Below, piece after piece: positions 55,620 to 63,170 of a stretch of 64,000 bases of DNA; positions within the stretch are counted from its first letter, which is position 1, and the number at the start of each line of letters is the position of its first letter. The position numbers and the translations under genes were made by a program. Origin of the DNA: Isoptericola peretonis (lineage in GTDB: Bacteria > Actinomycetota > Actinomycetes > Actinomycetales > Cellulomonadaceae); the NCBI GenBank assembly GCA_023241745.1, contig JALQCY010000005.1, positions 309,612-373,611 on the forward strand, read 5' to 3'. The notes beneath the pieces are model-generated. The model saw only the letters and a program-made list of their open reading frames with translations, was not told where the DNA came from and ran no database searches.

Positions 55620-57602
55620 CCCGCCGCCCGGCACGTCTCCCGGCACGTCCTCCGACCGGCGGCGTGTGCGCCGGACGAGCGCGACCAGTCCGCCGACCGC
55701 ACCCAGCACCAGCAGCACGACCCCGCCGCCCACCCACGGGGCGGCGTCGGCGCGCCCGAGCGTGGCCTCCGCCTGGTCGGCGGCCGCCTCCAGGTCGCCG
55801 CCGGCGAGGTCGGCACGTGCCTGCTCGGCCGTCCTGTCGACGCCGAGGACGAGCTCCCCCAGCCCCGAGACCGGGTCACGGTCCGTCGCCGCGGCGGCGA
55901 CCGCCCGGCCGACGTCGGTCGTGACGTCCGCGGCGCGGGGCAGCAGCGTCGCGAGCACCTCGTACTGGTCCCGCGTCGAGGCGTCCTCGTACGCGGCCCG
56001 CACCGACGCCGGCGCGTCGAGCCCGGCGTCCGCGGCCGCGGCCTGCACCGTCGCGGCGTCCTCGGCGGCGCCGTCGAGAGCGGCCCGCGCGTCTTTCGCG
56101 TCGCCGAACTCCCAGTCGGTCATGGCGGTGCGCAGCCCGAGGGGCGGCGACCACGCGCCGTCGGCGGAGTCGACCTGCGCGTAGGCGTCGCGCGCCGCGG
56201 CGCGGGGCTTCAGCGCGGCCTTCTGGTCGGCGTCGAGCACCCAGCTGCGCAGCACCTTCGGCGCCCCCTCGACGCCGCCGCGCATCTCGACGAGGTCGAG
56301 GAACCTCCGCCAGTCGGTGCGGCCCCAGTTCTCCTCCTTCGACCCCGGGGCCTCGTAGGCGCTCTCCCCGGCCTGGGCCGCCGACACGACCGCCGTGAAC
56401 GCGTCGTCGTCGAGCCCGCCGACCAGCTTCTGCACCACCGTGTACGACGCCGCGTACCCGTACGACTCGACGTCCTCGTCGAGCTCGCCCGGGTTCGCCT
56501 CCCACCGGCTGAGCGGGAGCGCGACGTCGGAGCCGCGGTCCGGGGCCTTCCACGGGTCGCTCTCGCCACCGGTGTCCGCGACGACGCGATGGGCCACCAC
56601 CTCCGTCAGCCCCTCGGACAGCCAGCGCTCCCGCAGGCGGTCCGGGTTCAGCCACGCGTGCGCGAGCTCGTGGTACAGCGTGACCTCGTCCAGGTCCTCC
56701 GCGATGACGATCTCGTCCTTGCCCGCGTCGAACCAGGCGTACCCGAGCACCTTGGGCGACACGTCCTCGCGGATCGTCTCCAGGCCGCCCGGCCATGGCT
56801 GCCCGACGGCCTCCTCCAGCGCGGGCAGCCCCTTGGTGAGGCCCCGGGAGACGAACGACGTCCACTTCTCGTCGCCCGGGAAGCTCTGCAGGGTGAGGCG
56901 CGTGCCGTCCACCTCGACCGTCTTCTCGTCCGCCTTCTTCGGGTCGCGGGCGGAGACGACCGCCCAGATGCCGTCCTTGTCGGTGTTCTCCGTGGTCGTG
57001 TACGTGACGGTCCTGCCCGAGCGCTCCTCCGTGAAGGCGTCGGAGGTGGCGTCGAACGTCATCGACGCGGGCAGCACCACCTCGACCGTGGTCCGCCCGG
57101 CGTCGCCCAGCCCCGACGTCGCGAACGTCGCGAAGCCGTCGCCCACCCGCGTGTAATCCTTCGAGCGCACCGGCTCCCCGGGGATCACGAAGCTCCACTC
57201 GATGGTGCGCGTGCCGCCGTACCGCAGCGGGGCGAACTCGGCCACCGCGTACCGGGTGCTCGGGTCCTCGGTCTTCTCCAGGGTCACCGGCAGGGCGACG
57301 CCGTCGCTGACGGCGCGCAGGCCCTCGACGCCGGCGGGCACCGGGATCGCATAGCTCGTGTAGAAGTAGTAGGTCAGTCCGCGGTCGGGCGTGACGTTGC
57401 CGATGGTGGTGGTCACCGTCGCCCGGACCTCGGTCTGCTTCGCCTTCAGCACGAAACGGCTGTGGGACTCCTCCGTCAGCCCTTCGTCGGCGACGGCGGC
57501 CGGGCCCGCGAGCAGGAGGAGCGCGCCGGTGAGGCCGCCGACGAGCACGGCGGGCAGCAGGAGCGGCGCGGCACGACGTCGGCGCGCGGGCGAGGGGATC
57601 AC
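55500..57602 (-). CDS. membrane-anchored M1-like (gluzincin) metallopeptidase
   Basis: A 700-residue protein from GTG 57602, with GGAAGG eight bases before it. A signal peptide (AAPLLLPAVLVGGLTGALLLLAG) precedes a beta-rich domain. The zinc site is HELAH (311-315) with the third ligand Glu 334 exactly 18 residues later, in LSEGLTE, the M1/thermolysin-like HExxH-x18-E layout; there is no GAMEN-type exopeptidase motif. A long helical region follows, then a C-terminal transmembrane helix (VGGGVVLLVLGAVGGLVALV) before RRTRRR, so the enzyme sits outside. The final 40 residues are read from the strand opposite the GNAT gene; the true stop may differ if the overlap is not real. Confidence 0.75.
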   Translation of the reverse strand: MIPSPARRRRAAPLLLPAVLVGGLTGALLLLAGPAAVADEGLTEESHSRFVLKAKQTEVRATVTTTIGNVTPDRGLTYYFYTSYAIPVPAGVEGLRAVSDGVALPVTLEKTEDPSTRYAVAEFAPLRYGGTRTIEWSFVIPGEPVRSKDYTRVGDGFATFATSGLGDAGRTTVEVVLPASMTFDATSDAFTEERSGRTVTYTTTENTDKDGIWAVVSARDPKKADEKTVEVDGTRLTLQSFPGDEKWTSFVSRGLTKGLPALEEAVGQPWPGGLETIREDVSPKVLGYAWFDAGKDEIVIAEDLDEVTLYHELAHAWLNPDRLRERWLSEGLTEVVAHRVVADTGGESDPWKAPDRGSDVALPLSRWEANPGELDEDVESYGYAASYTVVQKLVGGLDDDAFTAVVSAAQAGESAYEAPGSKEENWGRTDWRRFLDLVEMRGGVEGAPKVLRSWVLDADQKAALKPRAAARDAYAQVDSADGAWSPPLGLRTAMTDWEFGDAKDARAALDGAAEDAATVQAAAADAGLDAPASVRAAYEDASTRDQYEVLATLLPRAADVTTDVGRAVAAAATDRDPVSGLGELVLGVDRTAEQARADLAGGDLEAAADQAEATLGRADAAPWVGGGVVLLVLGAVGGLVALVRRTRRRSEDVPGDVPGGGSVVVEDALEQHVVLPAAGDVQVPGSGPDPFEAGPRQHAL

Positions 57603-57724
57603 GCGCGCATCCTTCCGCGCCCCGTCGTGGCACCGCAACCAGCGGCACCGCGAGCAGCGGTCCGGGTGCGCGACCCGCGCGCGTGCGGTAGACCGGAACC
57701 CGTCGGGCCGCGGAGGGGGACGCC

Positions 57725-58021
57725 ATGGGTACTGACGAGAGCACCGCAGGCGGCATCCATCCCGGCACGGACGCCGGGTCGCTGACGATCGCCCTGCTCA
57801 CGGCGTGCACGGAGCCCGACCTCGGCATCCGCTCGCGCATCGTGCAGCAGCTGCTCGACGAGGCGAGCCACGACCCGCGGCTCGCCCGCGAGGTCATCAC
57901 CACGATGCTCACCGCGTCCGTGATGTCCCTGCGCGCCTACACCGACGCCACGCGGCGCAACCCGCAGGACGTGCTGCGCACGCTCGGCGTGAGCTGGTCG
58001 CAGCGCTCGCTCAGCGCCTGA
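57725..58021 (+). CDS. small protein of unknown function
   Basis: A 98-residue protein. ATG 57725 has GGAGGGG about five bases before it. Sequence phrases are GSLTIALLTACTEPDLGIRSRIVQQLLDEASHDPRLAREVITTMLTASVMSLRAYTDATRRN; helical with no known motif. It converges on the double-Usp gene, four bases apart. Function unknown. Confidence 0.6.
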   Translation: MGTDESTAGGIHPGTDAGSLTIALLTACTEPDLGIRSRIVQQLLDEASHDPRLAREVITTMLTASVMSLRAYTDATRRNPQDVLRTLGVSWSQRSLSA

Positions 58022-58025
58022 CGCC

Positions 58026-58910
58026 TTACTCGTGCACCACCGTCACGGCGCACGGCGCGTGACGCACGAGCCGGTCGGGCACGGAACCACGGACGCGGCC
58101 GACCCGGCGCGCACGCTCGTGCCCGCCCGTGACCACGAGGTCGTCCGAGCGCAGCGCCGACAGCAGGGCCCCGGGGGCCGAGCCGCCGCACGACTCGACC
58201 GACCAGCGGACCGCGGGGTACTTCTTCGCCCAGCGCGCTGCCAGTGCCTCCAGGTCGGCCCGGGCCTCGTCACGGAGCCGCCCGAGCCATGCCAGGTCGC
58301 CCTCGGTGACGCCCACGAACATCCCCTCGTCGACCGCGTGGGCCGCCACCAACGGGACCCCGGCACGGTCGGCCGCGTCGAACCCGGCCTCGAGCACGTG
58401 CTCCGACGGGTCGCGCGGGTCGACGGCCGCGACCACGCGCCGCGGGGTCAGGACGCGGGCAGCGCGCGGCACGACGACCACCGTCCCCGGTGCCACCCCC
58501 GCCACCGACGACGAGACCGAACCCATGTGGACCCGGTCGAACGTGCCGACGCCCCGTCTGCCCACGACCACGACCGCCCCACGGCGGGCCTCGTGCACGA
58601 GGACGCCGCTGGCGTCCCCGCGCACCATCGCGAAGGCGACGTCGGCAGCGCCCTGCGCCGTGCGGTCGAACCGCACCCGCGCCCGCGCGAGCAGGGCCTC
58701 CGCGTCGCTCTGCGGGTCGGGAGACCACGACGTGGTCGCCGGCCAGGCGCCCACGCCGACGGGGACCGCGTACGCGTGAAGCACCACGAGCGTCGCCGCC
58801 AGCCTCGCGGCCTCGCCGGCCGCCCACAGCATGGCGTGGCTGCTGCCTTCCGAGCCGTCCACCCCGACGACCACGGTCCTCGCGGCTCCGCTCCTGCTGC
58901 TGAATTCCAT
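58026..58910 (-). CDS. double-domain universal stress protein
   Basis: A 294-residue protein of two Usp domains. Domain 1 (about 12-150) has VVVGVDGSEGSSHAMLWAAGEA and an ATP-binding motif VVVGRRGVGTFDRVHMGSVSSSV; domain 2 (about 160-294) has VVAAVDPRDPSEHVLEAGFDAA and a less canonical ending VVTGGHERARRVGRVRGSVPDRLVRH. In mycobacteria such proteins are prominent in the dormancy (DosR) regulon. AGGGAG is six bases before ATG 58910. It is divergent from the GAF kinase, across a 150-bp gap that holds a perfect 24-bp palindrome. Confidence 0.9.
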   Translation of the reverse strand: MEFSSRSGAARTVVVGVDGSEGSSHAMLWAAGEAARLAATLVVLHAYAVPVGVGAWPATTSWSPDPQSDAEALLARARVRFDRTAQGAADVAFAMVRGDASGVLVHEARRGAVVVVGRRGVGTFDRVHMGSVSSSVAGVAPGTVVVVPRAARVLTPRRVVAAVDPRDPSEHVLEAGFDAADRAGVPLVAAHAVDEGMFVGVTEGDLAWLGRLRDEARADLEALAARWAKKYPAVRWSVESCGGSAPGALLSALRSDDLVVTGGHERARRVGRVRGSVPDRLVRHAPCAVTVVHE

Positions 58911-59010
58911 GGCACTCCCTTTCCGAGGGCACCAGTGGGCCACCGCACCTCCCGCGCTCGGAAGTGCCCAACGCCCCCTGTCGCGGGCCGGTCGGCCTTC
59001 ACCCCCGGGT

Positions 59011-59034
59011 CGAAGGTCCCGATCGGGACCTTCG
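59011..59034. promoter_or_regulatory. perfect 24-bp palindrome in the DosRS-like region
   Basis: The sequence reads the same on both strands over 24 bases, centred on GATC with GGTCCC and GGGACC arms. It ends 14 bases before the kinase -10 box (TACCGT) and is 100 bp upstream of the Usp ATG, so it can serve both. The left flank (59004-59023) matches the mycobacterial DosR box TTSGGGACTWWAGTCCCSAA at a majority of positions, with both GGG and GTCCC cores. Binding by the regulator encoded at 60778-61458 is inference. Confidence 0.7.
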
Positions 59035-59048
59035 GGGACGTCGAGGGA

Positions 59049-59063
59049 TACCGTGGGGGGGTG
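59049..59063 (+). promoter_or_regulatory. leaderless promoter of the GAF kinase gene
   Basis: TACCGT (59049-59054), six bases, GTG 59061; the six bases are all G. Confidence 0.55.
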
Positions 59064-60749
59064 AGCTCGCGGCGGCACCGGGCGGATCTGGACATCGACG
59101 TCCTGCTGGACGCCGTCGTGTCGGTCGGCCGGGGCCTCGAGCTGGAGACGACGCTGCAGCAGGTGGTGCGGGCGGCGGCCACGGTCGTGGACGCCCGCTA
59201 CGCGGCACTGGGCGTTCTCGGCGACGACGAGCGCATCACCCGCTTCATCACGGTCGGGATGTCGGCGGCCGAGGTCGAGGCGGTGGGGCCGCGGCCGACC
59301 GGGCGCGGGATCCTGGGCGAGGTCATGCGTCACCGGCGTCCGATGCGTCTCCCGGACGTCACCGCGCATCCGAAGGCCGCCGGCTTCCCGGAGCATCATC
59401 CCGCCATGCGCAGCTTCCTCGGCATGCCGCTCCAGGTGCACGGGGAGCCGTTCGGCAACCTCTACCTCACCGAGAAGCGCGACGGCGGAGAGTTCACGGA
59501 GGACGACCAGCGGCTCCTCGAGGCGTTCGCGTCGGCCGCGAGCGTGGCCGTCGAGAACGCCCGGCTGTACGAGGAGGCGCGGCTGCGCGAACGGTGGTCG
59601 CGCGCGGACGACGAGATCGCCCGCCGGTTGCTCGCCGGGGAGGACCCCGACGCGGTGCTCGACCTCGTCACGGCGGGGGCGACCACCGTCGCGGCGGCCG
59701 ACACCGCGGTGATCGCGGTCCCGTCGGACGACGGCCCGGCCGGTGACGTCCCGACCCTCACCGTCCGGGCGGCGGTCGGGATCCGGGCGGAGGCGCTGCG
59801 CGGCAGGTCCCTGCGCACGGCCGGGTCCTTCGTCGCGAAGGCGTATGCCGAGGAGCGGCCCATCGTCACCTCGGACGCTTCGAGGGACGACCGGGCACAG
59901 CTCGTGCTGCACCCTGCCGGCACCATCGGCCCGCTCGCGGTGTTCCCGCTCGTCGGGAGGGGGCGCCGCGTGCTCGGCGTCCTGGCCGTCGGACGGGTCG
60001 CGGGTGCCGAACGGTTCCGCGACGTCGTGGTCGAGGCGCTCGGCGCGTTCGCGAACCAGGCCGCGGTGGCGCTCGAGTTGGCCGAGCGGCGCGCGGACGC
60101 CGCGCGGCTGGCCGTGGTGCGCGACCGGGACCGCATCGCTCGCGACCTGCACGACCTGGCCGTCCAGCGGCTGTACGCGACGGGCCTCTCCCTGCAGGCC
60201 GTCGACCGGCGCCTCGCGGACGCCCGGCCCCTCGAACTGGACGCGCGGCAGGAGCTCGGGTCGCGCGTGGGCGAGGCGATCGACCAGATCGACGAGACGA
60301 TCGACCTGATCCGCACGACCATCCGCGACCTCCGCGACCCGGGGAGCGACGCCCCGAGACGGGTCGCCACCCGTGCGCTGCTGCTCGCCGAGGTGGAGGC
60401 GGCCACGCACGCCCTCGGCTTCGCTCCCACGGTCCGGCTCGAGGGGCCGATCGACGCGCAGGTGCCCTCGACGACGACGGCACATCTCGTCGCGGTGCTG
60501 CGCGAGACGTTGTCGAACACGGCACGGCACGCGCGGGCCACGCGGGCCCACGTGCGGCTCCGTGTCGCCGACGACCTGCTGCTCACCGTGACGGACGACG
60601 GCTCGGGGATCACCCCCGACGCGCCGCGCAGCGGGCTCGCCAACCTCGCACGGCGGGCCACGGAGCTCGGCGGTTCGTTCGAGGTCCGCCCGGGGCCTGC
60701 CGGCGGCACCGCCGTGCACTGGCGGGTGCCGCTGCCGACGACGTCCTGA
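59061..60749 (+). CDS. DosS/DevS-like GAF-domain sensor histidine kinase
   Basis: A 562-residue cytoplasmic kinase. Two GAF domains: residues 15-165 (LELETTLQQVVRAAATVVDARYAALGVLG, GILGEVMRHRRPMRLPDV, SFLGMPLQVHGEPFGNLYLTEK) and about 190-340. The H-box is RDRDRIARDLHDLAVQRLYATGLSLQ, almost identical in pattern to DosS/DevS, and the ATPase has LRETLSNTARHA and DDGSGI. In Mycobacterium the first GAF binds heme and senses O2/NO; a heme His is not confirmed by eye here. It is convergent with the regulator gene that should be its partner. Confidence 0.9.
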   Translation: MSSRRHRADLDIDVLLDAVVSVGRGLELETTLQQVVRAAATVVDARYAALGVLGDDERITRFITVGMSAAEVEAVGPRPTGRGILGEVMRHRRPMRLPDVTAHPKAAGFPEHHPAMRSFLGMPLQVHGEPFGNLYLTEKRDGGEFTEDDQRLLEAFASAASVAVENARLYEEARLRERWSRADDEIARRLLAGEDPDAVLDLVTAGATTVAAADTAVIAVPSDDGPAGDVPTLTVRAAVGIRAEALRGRSLRTAGSFVAKAYAEERPIVTSDASRDDRAQLVLHPAGTIGPLAVFPLVGRGRRVLGVLAVGRVAGAERFRDVVVEALGAFANQAAVALELAERRADAARLAVVRDRDRIARDLHDLAVQRLYATGLSLQAVDRRLADARPLELDARQELGSRVGEAIDQIDETIDLIRTTIRDLRDPGSDAPRRVATRALLLAEVEAATHALGFAPTVRLEGPIDAQVPSTTTAHLVAVLRETLSNTARHARATRAHVRLRVADDLLLTVTDDGSGITPDAPRSGLANLARRATELGGSFEVRPGPAGGTAVHWRVPLPTTS

Positions 60750-60777
60750 CGGTGCCGACCCGTGCCGGCCCTCCCGG

Positions 60778-61458
60778 TCAGGGCGAGGTCGGCGGATGGT
60801 CCACCTCCCCGGGCCGGGCGGCCTGCTCGAGCCGCGCGGCGAGGACGGCGGCCTGCACCCGGCGCTCGAGCCCGAGCTTCGCCAGCAGGCTCGACACGTA
60901 GTTCTTCACGGTCTTCTCCGCCAGGAACAGCTCGGCCCCGATCTGGCGGTTCGTCATGCCCTCGCCGACCAGGCCGAGGATGCGGCGCTCCTGGGGCGTG
61001 AGGTCGCCCAGCGGGTCGTCGTCCACGCCCTGATGGCGCAGGCGCGCCATCACCCGGCCCGCGGCGCGCGGGTCGAGCATGGACCCGCCCGCCGCCACCG
61101 TCCGGATCCCCGACAGCAGATCGCTGCCTCGCACCTGCTTGAGCACGTAGCCCGACGCCCCCGCGAGGATCGCGTCGAACAGCGACTCGTCGTCGTCGAA
61201 CGACGTGAGCATGAGGACCGCGACGTCCGTGCGCGAGCGCAGCTCGCGGCACACCGTGACGCCGTCGCCGTCGGGCAGGCGCACGTCGAGGACGACGACG
61301 TCCGGCCGCACCGCCGGCACCCGCGCGAGAGCCTCGGCCGCCGTGCCCGCCGTGCCGACGACCTCGAGGTCGTCCTCCATCCCGAGCAGGTCGGCGACAC
61401 CGCGGCGCACCACCTCGTGGTCGTCGACGAGGAACACCCGCACGGGCGCGCCGGTCAT
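60778..61458 (-). CDS. DosR/DevR-like NarL-family response regulator
   Basis: A 226-residue regulator whose sequence follows mycobacterial DevR closely: VRVFLVDDHEVVRRGVADLLG, phospho-Asp in VVVLDVRLPDGDG, LTSFDDDESLFDAILAGASGYVLKQVRG, and the LuxR HTH LTPQERRILGLVGEGMTNRQIGAELFLAEKTVKNYVSSLLAKLGLERR. It should receive phosphate from the convergent GAF kinase and bind palindromic boxes. TAGCGT six bases before ATG 61458 suggests a leaderless mRNA. Confidence 0.93.
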   Translation of the reverse strand: MTGAPVRVFLVDDHEVVRRGVADLLGMEDDLEVVGTAGTAAEALARVPAVRPDVVVLDVRLPDGDGVTVCRELRSRTDVAVLMLTSFDDDESLFDAILAGASGYVLKQVRGSDLLSGIRTVAAGGSMLDPRAAGRVMARLRHQGVDDDPLGDLTPQERRILGLVGEGMTNRQIGAELFLAEKTVKNYVSSLLAKLGLERRVQAAVLAARLEQAARPGEVDHPPTSP

Positions 61459-61470
61459 GACCTCACGCTA
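61456..61470 (-). promoter_or_regulatory. leaderless promoter of the DevR-like gene
   Basis: On the minus strand TAGCGT (61470-61465), six bases, ATG 61458. Confidence 0.55.
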
Positions 61471-61498
61471 GACCCCCGTGGCCCGTCGCGAGCGGTGG

Positions 61499-62704
61499 TC
61501 AGCCGTCCAGGTCCTGGATGCGCGCGACGCTGGGCTCGCGCTCGGCCTGGAGCCGGGCGGCCACGTCCTCGGCGTCGCGCAGCGCGCGCAGCACGTTGCC
61601 GCTGGTGAGCGCGGCCAGGTCGGCGTCCGACCAGCCGCGCTCCGCGAGCCTCGCGAGCAGGTTCGGGTAGCCGGAGACGTCGCGCAGCTCGTCGGCGAAG
61701 CCGCCGGCGCCGTCGTAGTCGCCGCCGAGGCCGACGTGCGCCGCGCCCGCGACCTCGCGCACGTGCTCGACGTGCGCGACGACGTCGTCGAGCGTCGTCG
61801 GCGGCTTGGGGTGGGTCTCGGCCCAGGCGGTGGAGAACCGGTCGAACTCGGCGTAGTCGTTCGGCGCGACCCCCGCGGCCCGCGCGGCCTCCCCGGCCGC
61901 CGACCGCCACTCCCCGACGGCGGGGGTGACGAAGCTCGGCACGAACGTCACCATGCACACGCCGCCGTTGCCGGCGAGGCGGGCGAGGACGTCGTCGGGC
62001 ACGTTGCGGGGCACGTCGCAGACCGCGCGGGCCGAGCTGTGGGAGAAGATCACCGGAGCCTCGGTGACGTCGAGCGCGGCGCGCATCGTGCCCGCCGAGA
62101 CGTGCGACAGGTCGACGAGCATGCCGAGGCGGTTCATCTCGCGCACCACCTCGCGCCCGAACGCCGTCAGCCCGCCCTGGTCGAACCGGCCGTCGCCGGG
62201 CCGCTCGTCCGTCGCGGACTCCGCCCACGGGTTGTGGTGGTTGTGCGTGAGGGTCATGTACCGCACCCCGACCTCGTACAGCATCCGCAGGGCGCCCATC
62301 GACGAGTCGATCGACTGCCCGCCCTCGGCCCCCATGAGCGACGCGATCCTCCCCTCCGCCCAGGCGGCCACGACGTCGTCCGCGGTCAGCGCCAGGCGGA
62401 AGTGCTCCGGCCAGCGCGCCACCATGCGGCGGGTGGCGTCCACCTGCTCGAGCGTCGCGGTGACGGCCGCGCTGCCGGGCAGGTTGGACGGCACGTACAC
62501 CGACCAGAACTGGGCGCCCACTCCCCCGGCGCGCAGCCGCGGCACGTCGGTGTGGGTGCGCCCTTCGGTGCCGGCCGCGACGTCGAGGCGCGACCAGTCG
62601 TAGGCGACCTGGTCGCGCGCCTCCCACGGCAGGTCGTTGTGCCCGTCCCAGACGGGGTGGTCGCGCAGGAGGGCTGCGATGCGGTCCGCGTGGTCGGTCG
62701 TCAT
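61499..62704 (-). CDS. membrane-dipeptidase family (M19) dipeptidase
   Basis: A 401-residue zinc enzyme. VWDGHNDLPW carries the first metal ligands (H-x-D), GGQSIDSSMGALRMLYEVGVRYMTLTHN and HNPWAES follow, LVDLSHVSAGTMRAAL has the metal-binding His, VIFSHSSARAV the next His, and GLGGDYDG the Asp of the site. It hydrolyses dipeptides, including some with D-residues. ATG 62704 has TAGGGT six bases upstream and is probably leaderless. Confidence 0.92.
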   Translation of the reverse strand: MTTDHADRIAALLRDHPVWDGHNDLPWEARDQVAYDWSRLDVAAGTEGRTHTDVPRLRAGGVGAQFWSVYVPSNLPGSAAVTATLEQVDATRRMVARWPEHFRLALTADDVVAAWAEGRIASLMGAEGGQSIDSSMGALRMLYEVGVRYMTLTHNHHNPWAESATDERPGDGRFDQGGLTAFGREVVREMNRLGMLVDLSHVSAGTMRAALDVTEAPVIFSHSSARAVCDVPRNVPDDVLARLAGNGGVCMVTFVPSFVTPAVGEWRSAAGEAARAAGVAPNDYAEFDRFSTAWAETHPKPPTTLDDVVAHVEHVREVAGAAHVGLGGDYDGAGGFADELRDVSGYPNLLARLAERGWSDADLAALTSGNVLRALRDAEDVAARLQAEREPSVARIQDLDG

Positions 62705-62716
62705 GCCGCGACCCTA
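62702..62716 (-). promoter_or_regulatory. leaderless promoter of the dipeptidase gene
   Basis: On the minus strand TAGGGT (62716-62711), six bases, ATG 62704. Confidence 0.55.
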
Positions 62717-62738
62717 TCGGCGCGCTCGCGCCGCCCCG

Positions 62739-63101
62739 TCAGTCGCGGCGGGTGCCGCGCAGCCGGTCGATCTCGCGGCGCTCGCGCTTGGTGGGACGGC
62801 CGGCGCCGCGGTCGCGCAGGCCGACGGCGGCCCGCTCCTCGCGGGTGGGCACGGGCGGGCTCTCGTCGCGGTACGCCTTGACCGCCAGCGGCGCGCCCAC
62901 GCGCTTGGGCAGCAGCTCGAGGACCACGACCTTGCGGTCGCGCAGCGGGTCCCGCCAGGTGATCGTGTCGCCCACCGCGACGGACGTCGCCGGCTTGGCC
63001 ACGACGTCGTTCACCCGCACCCGTCCCGCGCGCAGCAGGGCGGCCGACGCCGACCGGCTCTTGAAGAGCCGCACCGCCCACAGCCACACGTCCGCTCGCA
63101 C
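62739..63101 (-). CDS. S4-domain RNA-binding protein (Hsp15/RqcP-like)
   Basis: A 120-residue protein. The S4 RNA-binding fold spans RADVWLWAVRLFKSRSASAALLRAGRVRVNDVVAKPATSVAVGDTI, the pattern of Hsp15 and RqcP, which bind 50S-tRNA complexes in stalled-ribosome rescue. A basic tail (PTKRERREIDRLRG) follows. The start is GTG 63101. Function is inferred from the family. Confidence 0.88.
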   Translation of the reverse strand: MRADVWLWAVRLFKSRSASAALLRAGRVRVNDVVAKPATSVAVGDTITWRDPLRDRKVVVLELLPKRVGAPLAVKAYRDESPPVPTREERAAVGLRDRGAGRPTKRERREIDRLRGTRRD

Positions 63102-63155
63102 GTCGTCAGCCTCTCACGCGACGACGGGGGTCGGGCGGACAGCCTGCCCCGTTGC

Positions 63156-63170
63156 TACGGTCAGCGCATG
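63156..63170 (+). promoter_or_regulatory. leaderless promoter of aspA
   Basis: TACGGT (63156-63161), six bases, ATG 63168; no Shine-Dalgarno. An in-frame ATG at 63180 is the alternative. Confidence 0.55.
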
